DNA of 64,000 bases from Nonlabens marinus S1-08 (GTDB lineage Bacteria; Bacteroidota; Bacteroidia; Flavobacteriales; Flavobacteriaceae): NCBI RefSeq assembly GCF_000831385.1, contig NZ_AP014548.1:496001-560000 (forward strand). Direction: 5' to 3'. Every line of letters starts with the position of its first letter. Position 1 is the first letter of the stretch. Below the pieces are notes generated by a model that saw only the letters and a program-made list of their open reading frames with translations, ran no database searches and was not told the origin of the DNA. The position numbers were made by a program, and so were the translations under genes. Shown in pieces: positions 17,380 to 25,866 of this stretch.

Positions 17380-18255
17380 CTAGTTGCTTCTAGTTTCAGA
17401 AATTATGATAAATCCTTTCCCACCTTGCTTTTCCATACGCTCATCATACTTCTTTTTATAAAGCGCATCAAACTCTTTCTGGCTGATTTCCTTACCTGAT
17501 TTAGGTTGTTTTATCTTTAAATTTTCAGCAGGATTGATCTCGATTTTAGTACATAAAAGCACCGTGTTTTTCTCCTTAACCTCCAGAATAAACCCTGGTA
17601 GCCCTTGATATTCTCCAGGCCCATTACTAATAGGGATTTCAGGAGTGTACCATGCAGTTATAGTTCGATCTTCATTTGTCTCTATTTGAGCCAGTAATCC
17701 TCCAGTCTCTTTCTTTTCTTCTCTTTTCTTTTTAGCTTCCTTTTGGATCTCAGTTAATTCAGGAACATAAGTAGCTTTGTAACACAAGTAGTTCCCTATT
17801 TGCTTGGTCTCTTGAGACAACTGCCAGTTGTAAGTAGGGAAACTATCCTTGATCAAAAACTCCTTGCCAAATATTTCTGCCTCCTTGTAATACATTTGTT
17901 GTGATAGGTTCTTATATATAGTCGCTCCTACACCATTATTGTTTGAAAATGAGACACTAAACTCACTACCTACACTGGGCTTTGCCAGCTCCACCACCTT
18001 ATCATAAACAGATTCCGTTCCTGTAAACTCCATTTTGTATTCTTGTTGAGACCCTTTAGAGAGCGCTTCTCTGAACTTGCGCTTCATTTCATCTTGCATC
18101 GGGTCTTTACTTTTAGTAGTATCTTCCTTGATGTCAAACTTAGTTTGCGCTACGTAGTGTGCAATAGCTTGAAATTCTTGTTGGGCTTGTAATGTGTTCG
18201 CTTTCGCGAAAGCGAAAAAAACAACAGCCGCAACCATCCATTTAAAATTCTTCAT
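17380..18255 (-). CDS. GLPGLI family protein (second copy)
   Basis: A 291-residue exported paralogue of its downstream neighbour, with GLPGFILEV after PISNGPGEYQ and matching LIKDSFPTYNW and KQIGNYLCYKATY segments. The signal peptide reads MKNFKWMVAAVVFFAFAKANTLQAQ. Its AFAKA at residues 15-19 is encoded by an exact copy of the genome-wide palindrome (18197-18216). It is the first gene of the run and faces a divergent two-component system across 120 bp holding three GTTAA boxes, so it is probably controlled by that system. Biochemical role unknown. Confidence 0.93.
   Translation of the reverse strand: MKNFKWMVAAVVFFAFAKANTLQAQQEFQAIAHYVAQTKFDIKEDTTKSKDPMQDEMKRKFREALSKGSQQEYKMEFTGTESVYDKVVELAKPSVGSEFSVSFSNNNGVGATIYKNLSQQMYYKEAEIFGKEFLIKDSFPTYNWQLSQETKQIGNYLCYKATYVPELTEIQKEAKKKREEKKETGGLLAQIETNEDRTITAWYTPEIPISNGPGEYQGLPGFILEVKEKNTVLLCTKIEINPAENLKIKQPKSGKEISQKEFDALYKKKYDERMEKQGGKGFIIISETRSN
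18197..18216. repeat. Palindromic repeat copy 5, in a signal-peptide region
   Basis: Exact 20-bp palindrome inside the second GLPGLI gene, encoding AFAKA at residues 15-19 of the signal peptide. Confidence 0.95.
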
Positions 18256-18280
18256 GAGTATCTAGTTTAATAGTTCTGAC

Positions 18281-18288
18281 CAAAGATG
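18281..18288 (-). promoter_or_regulatory. Possible -7 element for the GLPGLI operon
   Basis: Read on the minus strand this is CATCTTTG, seven of eight bases to TAnnTTTG, 26 bp before the GLPGLI start. The GTTAA boxes lie 22-47 bp upstream of it, where an activator would bind. Confidence 0.4.
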
Positions 18289-18310
18289 CTGTTATTTCTA
18301 ACATATCTAA

Positions 18311-18335
18311 GTTAATGAGCGTTAACGTGTGTTAA
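18311..18335. promoter_or_regulatory. Triple GTTAA direct repeat, probable response-regulator operator
   Basis: Three GTTAA boxes begin at 18311, 18321 and 18331, exactly 10 bp apart, so all face the same side of the helix. Tandem boxes at about one helical turn are how OmpR-type regulators dock. The site lies between a GLPGLI operon and a divergent kinase plus OmpR-type regulator. Binding by that regulator is inferred. Confidence 0.6.
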
Positions 18336-18375
18336 CCGATTTTTCAATACAAAAGGAAAACAGCACCTTTACCTT

Positions 18376-19935
18376 ATGAACGGAAAAAGATATGCGTACG
18401 TATTAGTGTTAATCGTTGCGGTGATTTTTGCCACGCTTGCCATTCAAGTGTACTGGAACATCAAAAACTATGAAGATACCGCTGCGCAAGTGCATCGAGA
18501 CCTTCAAACCGCTCTGGATAAAAGTGTGGAAGATTACTACACCATACAAGCTAAACGCAATACCATTAGCTTTTTTAATAATGATAAGGAAGGGTGGTCT
18601 AGTGAAAAAGTGGGGAATATAATGAGTGCAGTAGATTTTACTAAGGCTACAAAAGATGGTATTGTTTTACAGGATAGTTCTCGTTTGACGGGAATAACTG
18701 TGGTTCGAGGTGCTCAAATGGACTCGATAAATCTCATTAAAAACCCAAATTCGATATCGCATATTGATATAAAAAACAATATTCCTGTGTCAAAAAAAAG
18801 CGAGCTCAATAACATTTCTAATACAAAACCTCTCAGATCTGATACCCTTAAACCAAAACGGTCCTTCATTGAAACTTTGAGAATTAGTGATGATGAGATG
18901 AAGGGAGAAATGCAAGAATTTCAAAACCGTATCATTTTCTCCATGACTTCCAATGAAATGAACATGGAACGACTGGACAGCATTTATAAAAAAGAACTCC
19001 TACAAAAAGACATCGCCGTAAAGTATCAATTGCGATACAATGATGGGGATTCTCTGTTTTTTGAGGGTGACTCTCTTAAATCAGATTTCGTCATAAAGAG
19101 TGAAAGTGCTCTATTTTACAAAGACGCATCACTAGAAATGAATTATGCGGGTCAGGCAATGACAATTTTGAAACGCAACCTTACCGGCATGTTGCTTTCT
19201 ACCGTTCTTATCCTTGCCGTGATCTCTTGCCTTTTCTACATGTTATACGTGATCCGCAAACAAAAGCAATTAAGCTTGATTAAAAATGATTTGATTTCTA
19301 ATATCACTCACGAATTCAAAACACCTATTGCCACTGCAAGTGCCGCACTAGAAGGGGTACAAAATTTTACCATTTCAGGAGATACTGAAAAATCAGATCG
19401 CTATTTAAATGTAGGCCGGGAACAGCTCAATAAGTTGAATTTGATGGTGGAAAAGCTCCTAGAGACAGCAACCATCGACAGTGAGAATTTAGCATTGCAA
19501 AAGACAGATCTCAATATCAACCAGTTGATGCAAGAAGCTATTTGTCGTTATGAAAACACTACTAAAAAATCAATTTCATTTAATCGCCCTGAAGTGGATC
19601 CCATCATTTATGCAGATGCCTTTCATTTAGAGAATGCAATCAATAACTTGATAGATAATGCTTTAAAATACGGTGGTGATAAAATTGCTGTCGTGATAGA
19701 TACATTCAACGAGCATCTATTCATAAAGATAAGTGATAACGGGAACGGTTTAAAAACTAGAGATGCCAGACATTTGTTTGAAAAGTTCTACCGTGTACCG
19801 CAGGGCGATCGCCACAATATAAAGGGACACGGTATAGGCCTGTTTTACACGAGAGCGATAATTGAAAAACATGGTGGCACTATTTCCTTAAACTTAAATC
19901 CAACCACCTTCAAAATTGAATTGCCTAATGAATAA
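18376..19935 (+). CDS. Membrane sensor histidine kinase
   Basis: A 519-residue kinase. One membrane helix is near residues 7-27 and a second near 272-295, bounding a periplasmic sensor of about 245 residues with no recognised domain. The H box is NDLISNITHEFKTPIA, the N box is NNLIDNALKYGG, and ISDNGNGL and GHGIGLFYTRAIIEKHGG follow. The gene overlaps the response regulator by 8 bp and is divergent from the GLPGLI operon. Placement points to envelope sensing and control of that operon. The architecture recalls the RprX-type kinases of Bacteroidota, but orthology is unproven. Confidence 0.95.
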   Translation: MNGKRYAYVLVLIVAVIFATLAIQVYWNIKNYEDTAAQVHRDLQTALDKSVEDYYTIQAKRNTISFFNNDKEGWSSEKVGNIMSAVDFTKATKDGIVLQDSSRLTGITVVRGAQMDSINLIKNPNSISHIDIKNNIPVSKKSELNNISNTKPLRSDTLKPKRSFIETLRISDDEMKGEMQEFQNRIIFSMTSNEMNMERLDSIYKKELLQKDIAVKYQLRYNDGDSLFFEGDSLKSDFVIKSESALFYKDASLEMNYAGQAMTILKRNLTGMLLSTVLILAVISCLFYMLYVIRKQKQLSLIKNDLISNITHEFKTPIATASAALEGVQNFTISGDTEKSDRYLNVGREQLNKLNLMVEKLLETATIDSENLALQKTDLNINQLMQEAICRYENTTKKSISFNRPEVDPIIYADAFHLENAINNLIDNALKYGGDKIAVVIDTFNEHLFIKISDNGNGLKTRDARHLFEKFYRVPQGDRHNIKGHGIGLFYTRAIIEKHGGTISLNLNPTTFKIELPNE

Positions 19936-20623
19936 TTCACCTATTCATATATTATTAGCAGAAGATGAGCCATCGCTAGCGATGATAGTGAAAGAAAGTT
20001 TAGAAACTCGAGGGTTGAAAATATCCTTGTTCGCAGATGGTAAGTCGGCATTACAAGGTTTTACAAAAGGAAATTATGATCTTGTTGTTCTTGACGTTAT
20101 GATGCCTGAAATGAATGGATTTGAAGTAGCTCAAGAAATCAGAGCTCAAGATGAAGAAATACCTATTATGTTTTTGACCGCTAAATCACAAACGGACGAT
20201 GTCCTGAAAGGGTTTCACGTAGGTGGGAATGATTATATCAAAAAACCATTCTCAATGGAAGAGTTGATCGTACGAATACACAACTTATTAAATAGGAAAA
20301 AACTGCAACAATCTTCGGAGCAGTTTCGCATTGGGGAATTCATTTTTAATTTCCCCCAGCAACGATTGATTTACAAAAATAACGAGCCTGTCAAACTTAC
20401 CCATAGAGAAGCGCACTTGCTGTATCATTTATGGAACAATAAAAATAAAGTGCTGGACCGCAGCTATATACTTCAAAAACTATGGGGAAGCGATGATTTC
20501 TTTTCAGGAAGGAGCATGGATGTATTTATTACCAAACTCAGGAAAAAACTGAATCAAGATCCTACTATAGAGATCTTAAATGTGAGAGGTTATGGGTATA
20601 AATTAATAATTCCGTCTACTTAA
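19928..20623 (+). CDS. OmpR-family response regulator
   Basis: A 231-residue DNA-binding regulator. I prefer the ATG at 19928, which overlaps the kinase stop in the common coupled form; a start at 19916 would add only four residues. The receiver carries LLAEDEPS, the phospho-acceptor aspartate in VVLDVMMPEMNG, FLTAKS and KKPF. The winged helix spans the C-terminal half (LTHREAHLLYHLWNN ... MDVFITKLRKKL ... NVRGYGYKL). It is the cognate partner of the kinase and the best candidate to bind the GTTAA boxes at 18311-18335. The stop overlaps the end of the convergent DUF427 gene by 4 bp. Confidence 0.95.
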   Translation: MNNSPIHILLAEDEPSLAMIVKESLETRGLKISLFADGKSALQGFTKGNYDLVVLDVMMPEMNGFEVAQEIRAQDEEIPIMFLTAKSQTDDVLKGFHVGGNDYIKKPFSMEELIVRIHNLLNRKKLQQSSEQFRIGEFIFNFPQQRLIYKNNEPVKLTHREAHLLYHLWNNKNKVLDRSYILQKLWGSDDFFSGRSMDVFITKLRKKLNQDPTIEILNVRGYGYKLIIPST

Positions 20624-20898
20624 GACACCTCTACTCCTTTCCAGAAAGCCACGTGACCTTTAATTTCCTTAGCTGCTAATTTTGGATCTGGATAGTACCA
20701 GGCAGCATCTTTATTAATAGCTCCATCTACCTGAATGGAATAGTAGCTTGCGGTCCCTTTCCATGGGCAGGAAGTTGTTTTATCACTCTTATTAAAATAT
20801 TCTTTACGGATAGAAGACGCTGGGAAATAGTGATTGTTTTCCACAACTATCGTCTTTTCACTTTCTGCCAATACTGTATTTTTCCAAATTGCTTTCAT
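20620..20898 (-). CDS. DUF427 domain protein
   Basis: A 92-residue single-domain protein of the DUF427 family. The hallmark core is YFPASSIRKEYF, then SCPWKGTASYYSIQVDG, then DAAWYYPDPK and GHVAFWKGVEV. The family is small, cytoplasmic and without an established activity. Length is typical for a single-domain member. It overlaps the response-regulator stop by 4 bp in convergent orientation and stands alone. Confidence 0.9.
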   Translation of the reverse strand: MKAIWKNTVLAESEKTIVVENNHYFPASSIRKEYFNKSDKTTSCPWKGTASYYSIQVDGAINKDAAWYYPDPKLAAKEIKGHVAFWKGVEVS

Positions 20899-21056
20899 CC
20901 TATACTATTTTTTCCTTAAAATACAGCTTTTGTACATGCAGAACATCTTATCCGTCAAAGGTTTTAACTAAATAGTGTCGTTTATCGAAAAAATTGTGAA
21001 TGCGTTAATTTATCGTTAAGATTAGTATACTTTCCAAGCTCATTAAAACCTAAGAA

Positions 21057-22085
21057 ATGAAAAAAACTTTTTTAACTGTGGCTATTGCCGCACTGTTGTT
21101 TTCTTGTAGTGAGGAACGCTCTATCGCTGAAGATAATGCCATCACAAATGACGGAATTGAGCTAGCAGCTGCTCGTAAATGTTACGCAGCAGAGAACTTT
21201 GAAAAAATGCTTCTCCAGCCAGAATTCGCAAAAAATACAGAATCTATTGAAGCTCAAACACAACGATTTATTGAGCAAAGTGTAGCCCTAGCTAAAGCAA
21301 AGCCAGCCGGTAACGGCAAGCCAGGTGGAGGCGGCGGTGGTGGCACACCAGTCGCAGATAATTTAGGGGTACTAAACATTCCGGTTATTGTACACGTTAT
21401 TTATAACACAAGTTCACAAAATATCAGCGACGCACAGATCAACTCTCAAATTGACGTGTTGAATGCTGACTTTAGAAAAACCAACTCGGACGCTGGTCAA
21501 GCACCTTCAGAATTTGCAGGTCTTGTAGCTGATTCAGAAATTACTTTTACACTTGCTAGTGTAACTCGTACTGCTAGCACTCGCACTTCATGGGGAACTA
21601 ACAATGCAATGAAAAGCTCTGCTAATGGTGGTGTGGACGCAGTAGATCCTGCAAACTTTATGAACATTTGGGTTTGTAACATTGGTGGCGGAATCTTAGG
21701 ATATGCTCAGTTCCCAGGTGGATCTGCTGCTACTGACGGTATAGTTGTTTCCCCACAGTACTTTGGAACTGTTGGTACTGCTACTGCTCCATTTAATGGT
21801 GGTCGTACTGCAACTCATGAAGTAGGTCACTATTTGAACTTAAGACATATCTGGGGTGATGGTAGATGTAGACAAGATGATTTCGTATCTGATACTCCTG
21901 CTTCTGATCGTGCTAACTACGGTTGTCCTTCTTACCCAACTAACAACTGTAAGTCAAATGACATGACTATGAACTACATGGATTATGTTGATGATGCTTG
22001 TATGTATATGTTCAGCACAGGACAAAAAACACGTATGAGAGCTTTATTTGCTCCAGGAGGTGTAAGAGAGTCTCTTGTGAATTAA
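21057..22085 (+). CDS. Secreted/lipoprotein zinc metalloprotease, M43 (pappalysin/cytophagalysin)-like
   Basis: A 342-residue exported metallopeptidase. The N-terminus MKKTFLTVAIAALLFSCSEE has a lipobox-like LFSC with C17, so it may be lipid-anchored. The zinc site is HEVGHYLNLRHIWGD, with the HExxHxxxxxH motif at residues 254-264. The downstream MNYMDYVDDACMYMFS is the Met-turn region of M43 enzymes such as ulilysin. A Gly-rich linker (GKPGGGGGGGTP) at about 87-98 separates a pro-like N-terminal region from the catalytic domain. It probably degrades external protein. It stands alone with its own terminator. Confidence 0.93.
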   Translation: MKKTFLTVAIAALLFSCSEERSIAEDNAITNDGIELAAARKCYAAENFEKMLLQPEFAKNTESIEAQTQRFIEQSVALAKAKPAGNGKPGGGGGGGTPVADNLGVLNIPVIVHVIYNTSSQNISDAQINSQIDVLNADFRKTNSDAGQAPSEFAGLVADSEITFTLASVTRTASTRTSWGTNNAMKSSANGGVDAVDPANFMNIWVCNIGGGILGYAQFPGGSAATDGIVVSPQYFGTVGTATAPFNGGRTATHEVGHYLNLRHIWGDGRCRQDDFVSDTPASDRANYGCPSYPTNNCKSNDMTMNYMDYVDDACMYMFSTGQKTRMRALFAPGGVRESLVN

Positions 22086-22109
22086 GCCAGAGGTTTTAAT
22101 AATTCAGAA

Positions 22110-22139
22110 CCCCCAAGCAGAGAATGCTTGGGGGTTTTT
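22110..22139 (+). terminator. Rho-independent terminator after the metalloprotease gene
   Basis: CCCCCAAGCA (22110-22119) pairs perfectly with TGCTTGGGGG (22125-22134) around a 5-base loop and is followed by five T. Confidence 0.95.
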
Positions 22140-22147
22140 ATTGATAC

Positions 22148-23110
22148 CTACCTGACTTGCATCAAATAGTTTTTGAAATACTTTTTCTCATCTTCATAAA
22201 CGGCTGATATTTCTAATCCGGCTTCAGCGGCGAGCCACTCTACGACTTCGTCATCGTATTTCTGGGATATTTCAGTATGTATTGTTTCCCATTTTTTAAA
22301 ACTTACGTTTAAGTCTAACTTTTGAACTTGCACTTGACATGCTTTTGTTGCTAATAGGTAGCTTTTGGCGGTACCAGTTTCGGGATCATAAGCTTCCCAG
22401 TGTTCAAATTGATCTACTGGAAAATTTGCCTGCATTTCTTTGTTGATACGGTGCAGTAAGTTTCTATTAAATTCTTGAGTTACGCCCTGGGAATCTGCAT
22501 AAGCGTTCTGAATAGTCAATGGATCTTTCTTCTGATCAAATCCCATAAACAAGAAATCTTCTGGTCTCATCACATCTCTTAACTTGCTCAAAAAGTCGAT
22601 AGCTTCACGATGCGCTAAATTTCCAATATTTGAACCAAGGACTAAAATTACCTTGGGCCGCTTATTGTATTGAGCGAGTTGTTCTAAGACCTTGAAGTAA
22701 GTCCCTTGTTCTCCTTGAACATCGATCTCAGGAAAAAGCTGAAGCAAATCTTGACTAAGCTCATCAATTGAATTTTGACTAATGTCAATAGGCTTGTAAG
22801 TAAAATTCACTTTTTGATCGTAAAGTTCCTTCAATAGCAACTTCGTTTTTTTTCCATCACCTGCGCCTAACTCGATCAAATCAAAACCGTTAGGTGAGGT
22901 AAATTGCTTGCGTAAATCGGCCTTATACGTATCGACGATGTTGTATTCAGATTCCGTCAGGTAATACTCTGGCAAACCCATGATTTGCTGGAATAGTTTA
23001 TCACCTTTATCATCGTAAATATATTTAGAACTCAAAAATTTAGGAAAGGCGCTCAGTCCTGCCTTAACGTGTTGTTCAAACTCGTGTTGAAATACTTCTT
23101 TTTTAGTCAT
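22148..23110 (-). CDS. egtD: L-histidine N-alpha-methyltransferase (ergothioneine biosynthesis)
   Basis: A 320-residue SAM-dependent enzyme that trimethylates histidine to hercynine. I chose ATG at 23108-23110 because it forms an ATGA overlap with the egtB stop and gives the usual N-terminus; an in-frame start 36 bp upstream lies within egtB. Family features are QIMGLPEYYLTESEY, the SAM loop LIELGAGDGKKTKLLL, and VLVLGSNIGNL. Coupled to egtB, it supplies hercynine to that enzyme. Cytoplasmic. No egtA, egtC or egtE is nearby. Confidence 0.95.
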   Translation of the reverse strand: MTKKEVFQHEFEQHVKAGLSAFPKFLSSKYIYDDKGDKLFQQIMGLPEYYLTESEYNIVDTYKADLRKQFTSPNGFDLIELGAGDGKKTKLLLKELYDQKVNFTYKPIDISQNSIDELSQDLLQLFPEIDVQGEQGTYFKVLEQLAQYNKRPKVILVLGSNIGNLAHREAIDFLSKLRDVMRPEDFLFMGFDQKKDPLTIQNAYADSQGVTQEFNRNLLHRINKEMQANFPVDQFEHWEAYDPETGTAKSYLLATKACQVQVQKLDLNVSFKKWETIHTEISQKYDDEVVEWLAAEAGLEISAVYEDEKKYFKNYLMQVR

Positions 23111-24261
23111 AAAGATTGGGCAAGTCTCAGTCCGGTAAATTGCCATCTTAAATAAGGATGGAAAAAGTTACGGTAGGTTGATCGGGCGTGGTGGGCAGCT
23201 GTGGCTATGGAAGCACCTCTCAGCACTTTTTGATTGACCATAAATTTACCATTGTACTCGCCTAAAGCGCCGTCTGGTTTTTGATAATTTGGGTAAGGTA
23301 GGTAAGCACTCTCAGTCCACTCCCATCGTTTTCCCCATTGAAATTTATCTTGCGCTACTTCCCATTCAAACTCAGTGGGCAGTCTCATGCCTTTCCACTG
23401 GGCATAGGCAAAAGCCTCATAATAGGAAATATGAGTTACAGCGGCGTCTGGATGGATCTTTTGTGATCCACTCAATAAGTAATTATACCACTGGTCGTCC
23501 TTGTAGTACCAGTACATGGGCGAGTTGATTTGTTGTTTTTGAACCCAATCCCAGCCTTCCGTATGCCAGATTAATACGTTTTCATAACCGCCTGCATCCA
23601 TAAATTCTATCCACTCACGATTTGTCACTAAAGCGCTCGCGATGGAATAGGGTTCAAGAAAAACGCGATGTCTCGGCTGCTCGTTATCGTAACAAAAATC
23701 TTCAGAAGTGTATCCAATCTGATAAACCCCTTCCTCAATTGAAAGCATCTCATGTGATTGAGATTCTATTAAAACCTCATCAGTCTTGTCTCTATAAATA
23801 GGCTGGAGAGGATTGTTACCTAAAATATATTTGATATCAGTAAGTAGCAATTCCTGATGTTGCTTCTCATGATGGATTCCTATTTCTATAATTGGCTTTA
23901 TCTCATCGCTTATTGGTCCACCTAATAATAACCTCATGGCATTAGTCACATGCTTTCGGTAATCATAAACGTCGCTCACGCTAGGTCTTGAAAGGTTTCC
24001 ACGATCCGTTCGAACCACGCGTTTTCCCATGCTTTCATAATAGCTATTGAAGACATAAGCATAACTATCATCAAAACGTTTATAATCGGCTAGATGGGGA
24101 ACTAACAGGAATTCTTCAAAAAACCAAGTGGTATGCCCTAGATGCCATTTAGGTGGTGAAACATCCACAATGGGCTGCACTACATAATCCTCAATTTCAA
24201 GAGGTTTACATAAGGTTTCAGAATCGGATCTGGTCTGGAGAAATAATTCAATAAGCTTCAC
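23107..24261 (-). CDS. egtB: Ergothioneine biosynthesis sulfoxide synthase
   Basis: A 384-residue non-heme iron enzyme joining hercynine with a thiol donor and oxygen. The N-terminal DinB-like domain carries the iron ligands: a histidine in WHLGHTTWFFEEF (H43) and the HxxxH of HHEKQHQE (H131 and H135). The C-terminal FGE-sulfatase-like domain starts near residue 170 (YQIGYTSEDFCYDNEQPRHRV) and ends in LRWQFTGLRLAQ. It is translationally coupled to egtD. With no egtA or egtC in view the donor may be free cysteine rather than gamma-glutamylcysteine; the sequence alone does not settle this. Confidence 0.94.
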   Translation of the reverse strand: MKLIELFLQTRSDSETLCKPLEIEDYVVQPIVDVSPPKWHLGHTTWFFEEFLLVPHLADYKRFDDSYAYVFNSYYESMGKRVVRTDRGNLSRPSVSDVYDYRKHVTNAMRLLLGGPISDEIKPIIEIGIHHEKQHQELLLTDIKYILGNNPLQPIYRDKTDEVLIESQSHEMLSIEEGVYQIGYTSEDFCYDNEQPRHRVFLEPYSIASALVTNREWIEFMDAGGYENVLIWHTEGWDWVQKQQINSPMYWYYKDDQWYNYLLSGSQKIHPDAAVTHISYYEAFAYAQWKGMRLPTEFEWEVAQDKFQWGKRWEWTESAYLPYPNYQKPDGALGEYNGKFMVNQKVLRGASIATAAHHARSTYRNFFHPYLRWQFTGLRLAQSL

Positions 24262-24359
24262 TTATCAAATTTAAGATGTTTTGACGAAAACCTAATTCCT
24301 GCAGTAGTTAAGCTAGAGTTAAACAGAATCTTGTGGATCCCGCAGTAGTTCTTGAGAAG

Positions 24360-24379
24360 TTCGCTTTCGCGAAAGCGAA
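24360..24379. repeat. Palindromic repeat copy 6, intergenic
   Basis: Exact 20-bp palindrome between the egtB start and the thyA stop, 33 bp beyond the thyA stop on its downstream side. Confidence 0.95.
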
Positions 24380-24412
24380 ATAAACCACCAGATCAAAAAC
24401 AGTTATATTAAA

Positions 24413-25237
24413 TTATACGGCCACAGCACCTTTAATGGCTGGGTGCGGATCGTAGTTTTCTAATGAAAAGTCTTCAAATTTGAAGTCAAAAAGATCTTTA
24501 ATTTCAGGATTTAACTTCATTGTTGGCAACGCTCTAGGCGTTCTAGACAACTGTAACTCTATCTGCTCCATATGGTTGCTATAAATATGTACATCACCAA
24601 AAGTGTGCACAAAGTCGCCATATTCATAACCGCAAACCTGGGCCATCATCATAGTCAATAGCGCATAACTAGCGATATTAAAGGGAACTCCTAAAAAAAC
24701 ATCTGCACTACGCTGGTACAATTGACAACTCAATTTATTGTCTGCTACATAAAATTGAAAAAAGGCATGACATGGTGGAAGGGCAGCTTTTCCATTGGCA
24801 ACATTTTCAGCAAAGCTAACACTGGTATCTGGCATGACGCTGGGATTCCAGGCTGTTACCATCATACGACGGCTGTTAGGATTGGTTTTAAGCGTGTGAA
24901 TGACTTCCTTAATCTGATCTATGCCCTCACTATTCCAGTTGCGCCACTGGTGTCCATAGACTGGGCCTAGATCGCCATTCTCATCTGCCCACTCATTCCA
25001 GATGCGCACTCCATTTTCTTGTAAGTATTGAATATTGGTATCGCCTTTTAGAAGCCACAAAAGTTCATAAATAATACTTTTTAAATGGACTTTTTTAGTT
25101 GTGACTAAAGGGAAACCTTCTTGAAGATCAAATCGCATTTGATGACCAAAAACACTGCGAGTTCCCGTACCTGTGCGGTCGCCCTTATCATTACCTTGTT
25201 CTAAAATATGCTGGAGTAGATCGTGATATTGCTTCAT
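24413..25237 (-). CDS. thyA: Thymidylate synthase
   Basis: A 274-residue folate-dependent enzyme methylating dUMP to dTMP. The nucleophile is C156 in [12 protein letters not shown]. The [11 protein letters not shown] loop at 21-31, [11 protein letters not shown] at 91-101 and [19 protein letters not shown] are all intact. Length is close to E. coli ThyA. It stands apart from the neighbouring genes; dihydrofolate reductase is not in the window. Confidence 0.98.
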   Translation of the reverse strand: MKQYHDLLQHILEQGNDKGDRTGTGTRSVFGHQMRFDLQEGFPLVTTKKVHLKSIIYELLWLLKGDTNIQYLQENGVRIWNEWADENGDLGPVYGHQWRNWNSEGIDQIKEVIHTLKTNPNSRRMMVTAWNPSVMPDTSVSFAENVANGKAALPPCHAFFQFYVADNKLSCQLYQRSADVFLGVPFNIASYALLTMMMAQVCGYEYGDFVHTFGDVHIYSNHMEQIELQLSRTPRALPTMKLNPEIKDLFDFKFEDFSLENYDPHPAIKGAVAV

Positions 25238-25358
25238 CTGTTACGAAATCTAATTTTTTGAAATAACTACATTTAGACTAGCAAAATAGGAAATTTGAAA
25301 CCTAGATGGTAAGAAAGCCTTACCGAATTGCAATTGAGTTTTTAACGATTTTGAAACT

Positions 25359-25742
25359 CTATTGATCTTGACCCTCCACTAAGGACTCAGCCCAAGAAAT
25401 GGCGCTGTCCATTGTATTGAAAACACCAAAAGAGCCAGAATAAGCGGCTTGCTCCTTCCCAGCAGAAACGATCAACTCTTCCCTGTGGCTGGAAACAATT
25501 GCTATACCTATAACTCGCTTTGCATCCACATATTTATAAACCGACAGATCCACGTTATGCCCAATCTCTCGGTCTGAGATGTAAACGTACTTATTTTTTC
25601 CAAAGTACTTTTTGCTACTGTTTAATAGCACCTTAGCCACATTATCATCCACAACAACGTTAGGATCAATCTTTCCTATTACGAAACACGAGTAATATTC
25701 TAATTGACCGAAATCAAACTGATCTACTTTAACCGGATTCAT
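25359..25742 (-). CDS. Conserved hypothetical protein, possibly STAS/SpoIIAA-like
   Basis: A 127-residue soluble protein with no signal peptide. The alternating strand/helix pattern (YSCFVIGKIDPN, KYVYISDREIGHNVDLSVYKYV, RVIGIAIVSS, FGVFNTMDSAISWAESL) suggests a small alpha/beta fold of the kind seen in SpoIIAA-like/STAS proteins. I do not recognise it with confidence. It stands between thyA and a nucleoside transporter, with 116 and 124 bp of flanking sequence in which I see no clear element. Confidence 0.7.
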   Translation of the reverse strand: MNPVKVDQFDFGQLEYYSCFVIGKIDPNVVVDDNVAKVLLNSSKKYFGKNKYVYISDREIGHNVDLSVYKYVDAKRVIGIAIVSSHREELIVSAGKEQAAYSGSFGVFNTMDSAISWAESLVEGQDQ

Positions 25743-25866
25743 AATGACCTTAGTTGATAAATTTCAGTAAAGGTATTAGAACTTCTTAAATAAACGTTAA
25801 TGAAAATCAAGATGTTTTTGAGCAAACTGTATTTCTCAAATAATAAGGTAGTTAAGAAATAAACAC

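Noticed and set aside
24301-24350. The short direct repeat GCAGTAGTT, twice in the egtB-thyA spacer
   Set aside because: Two 9-bp copies in AT-rich DNA, not in a promoter-like context, are too weak to call an operator.
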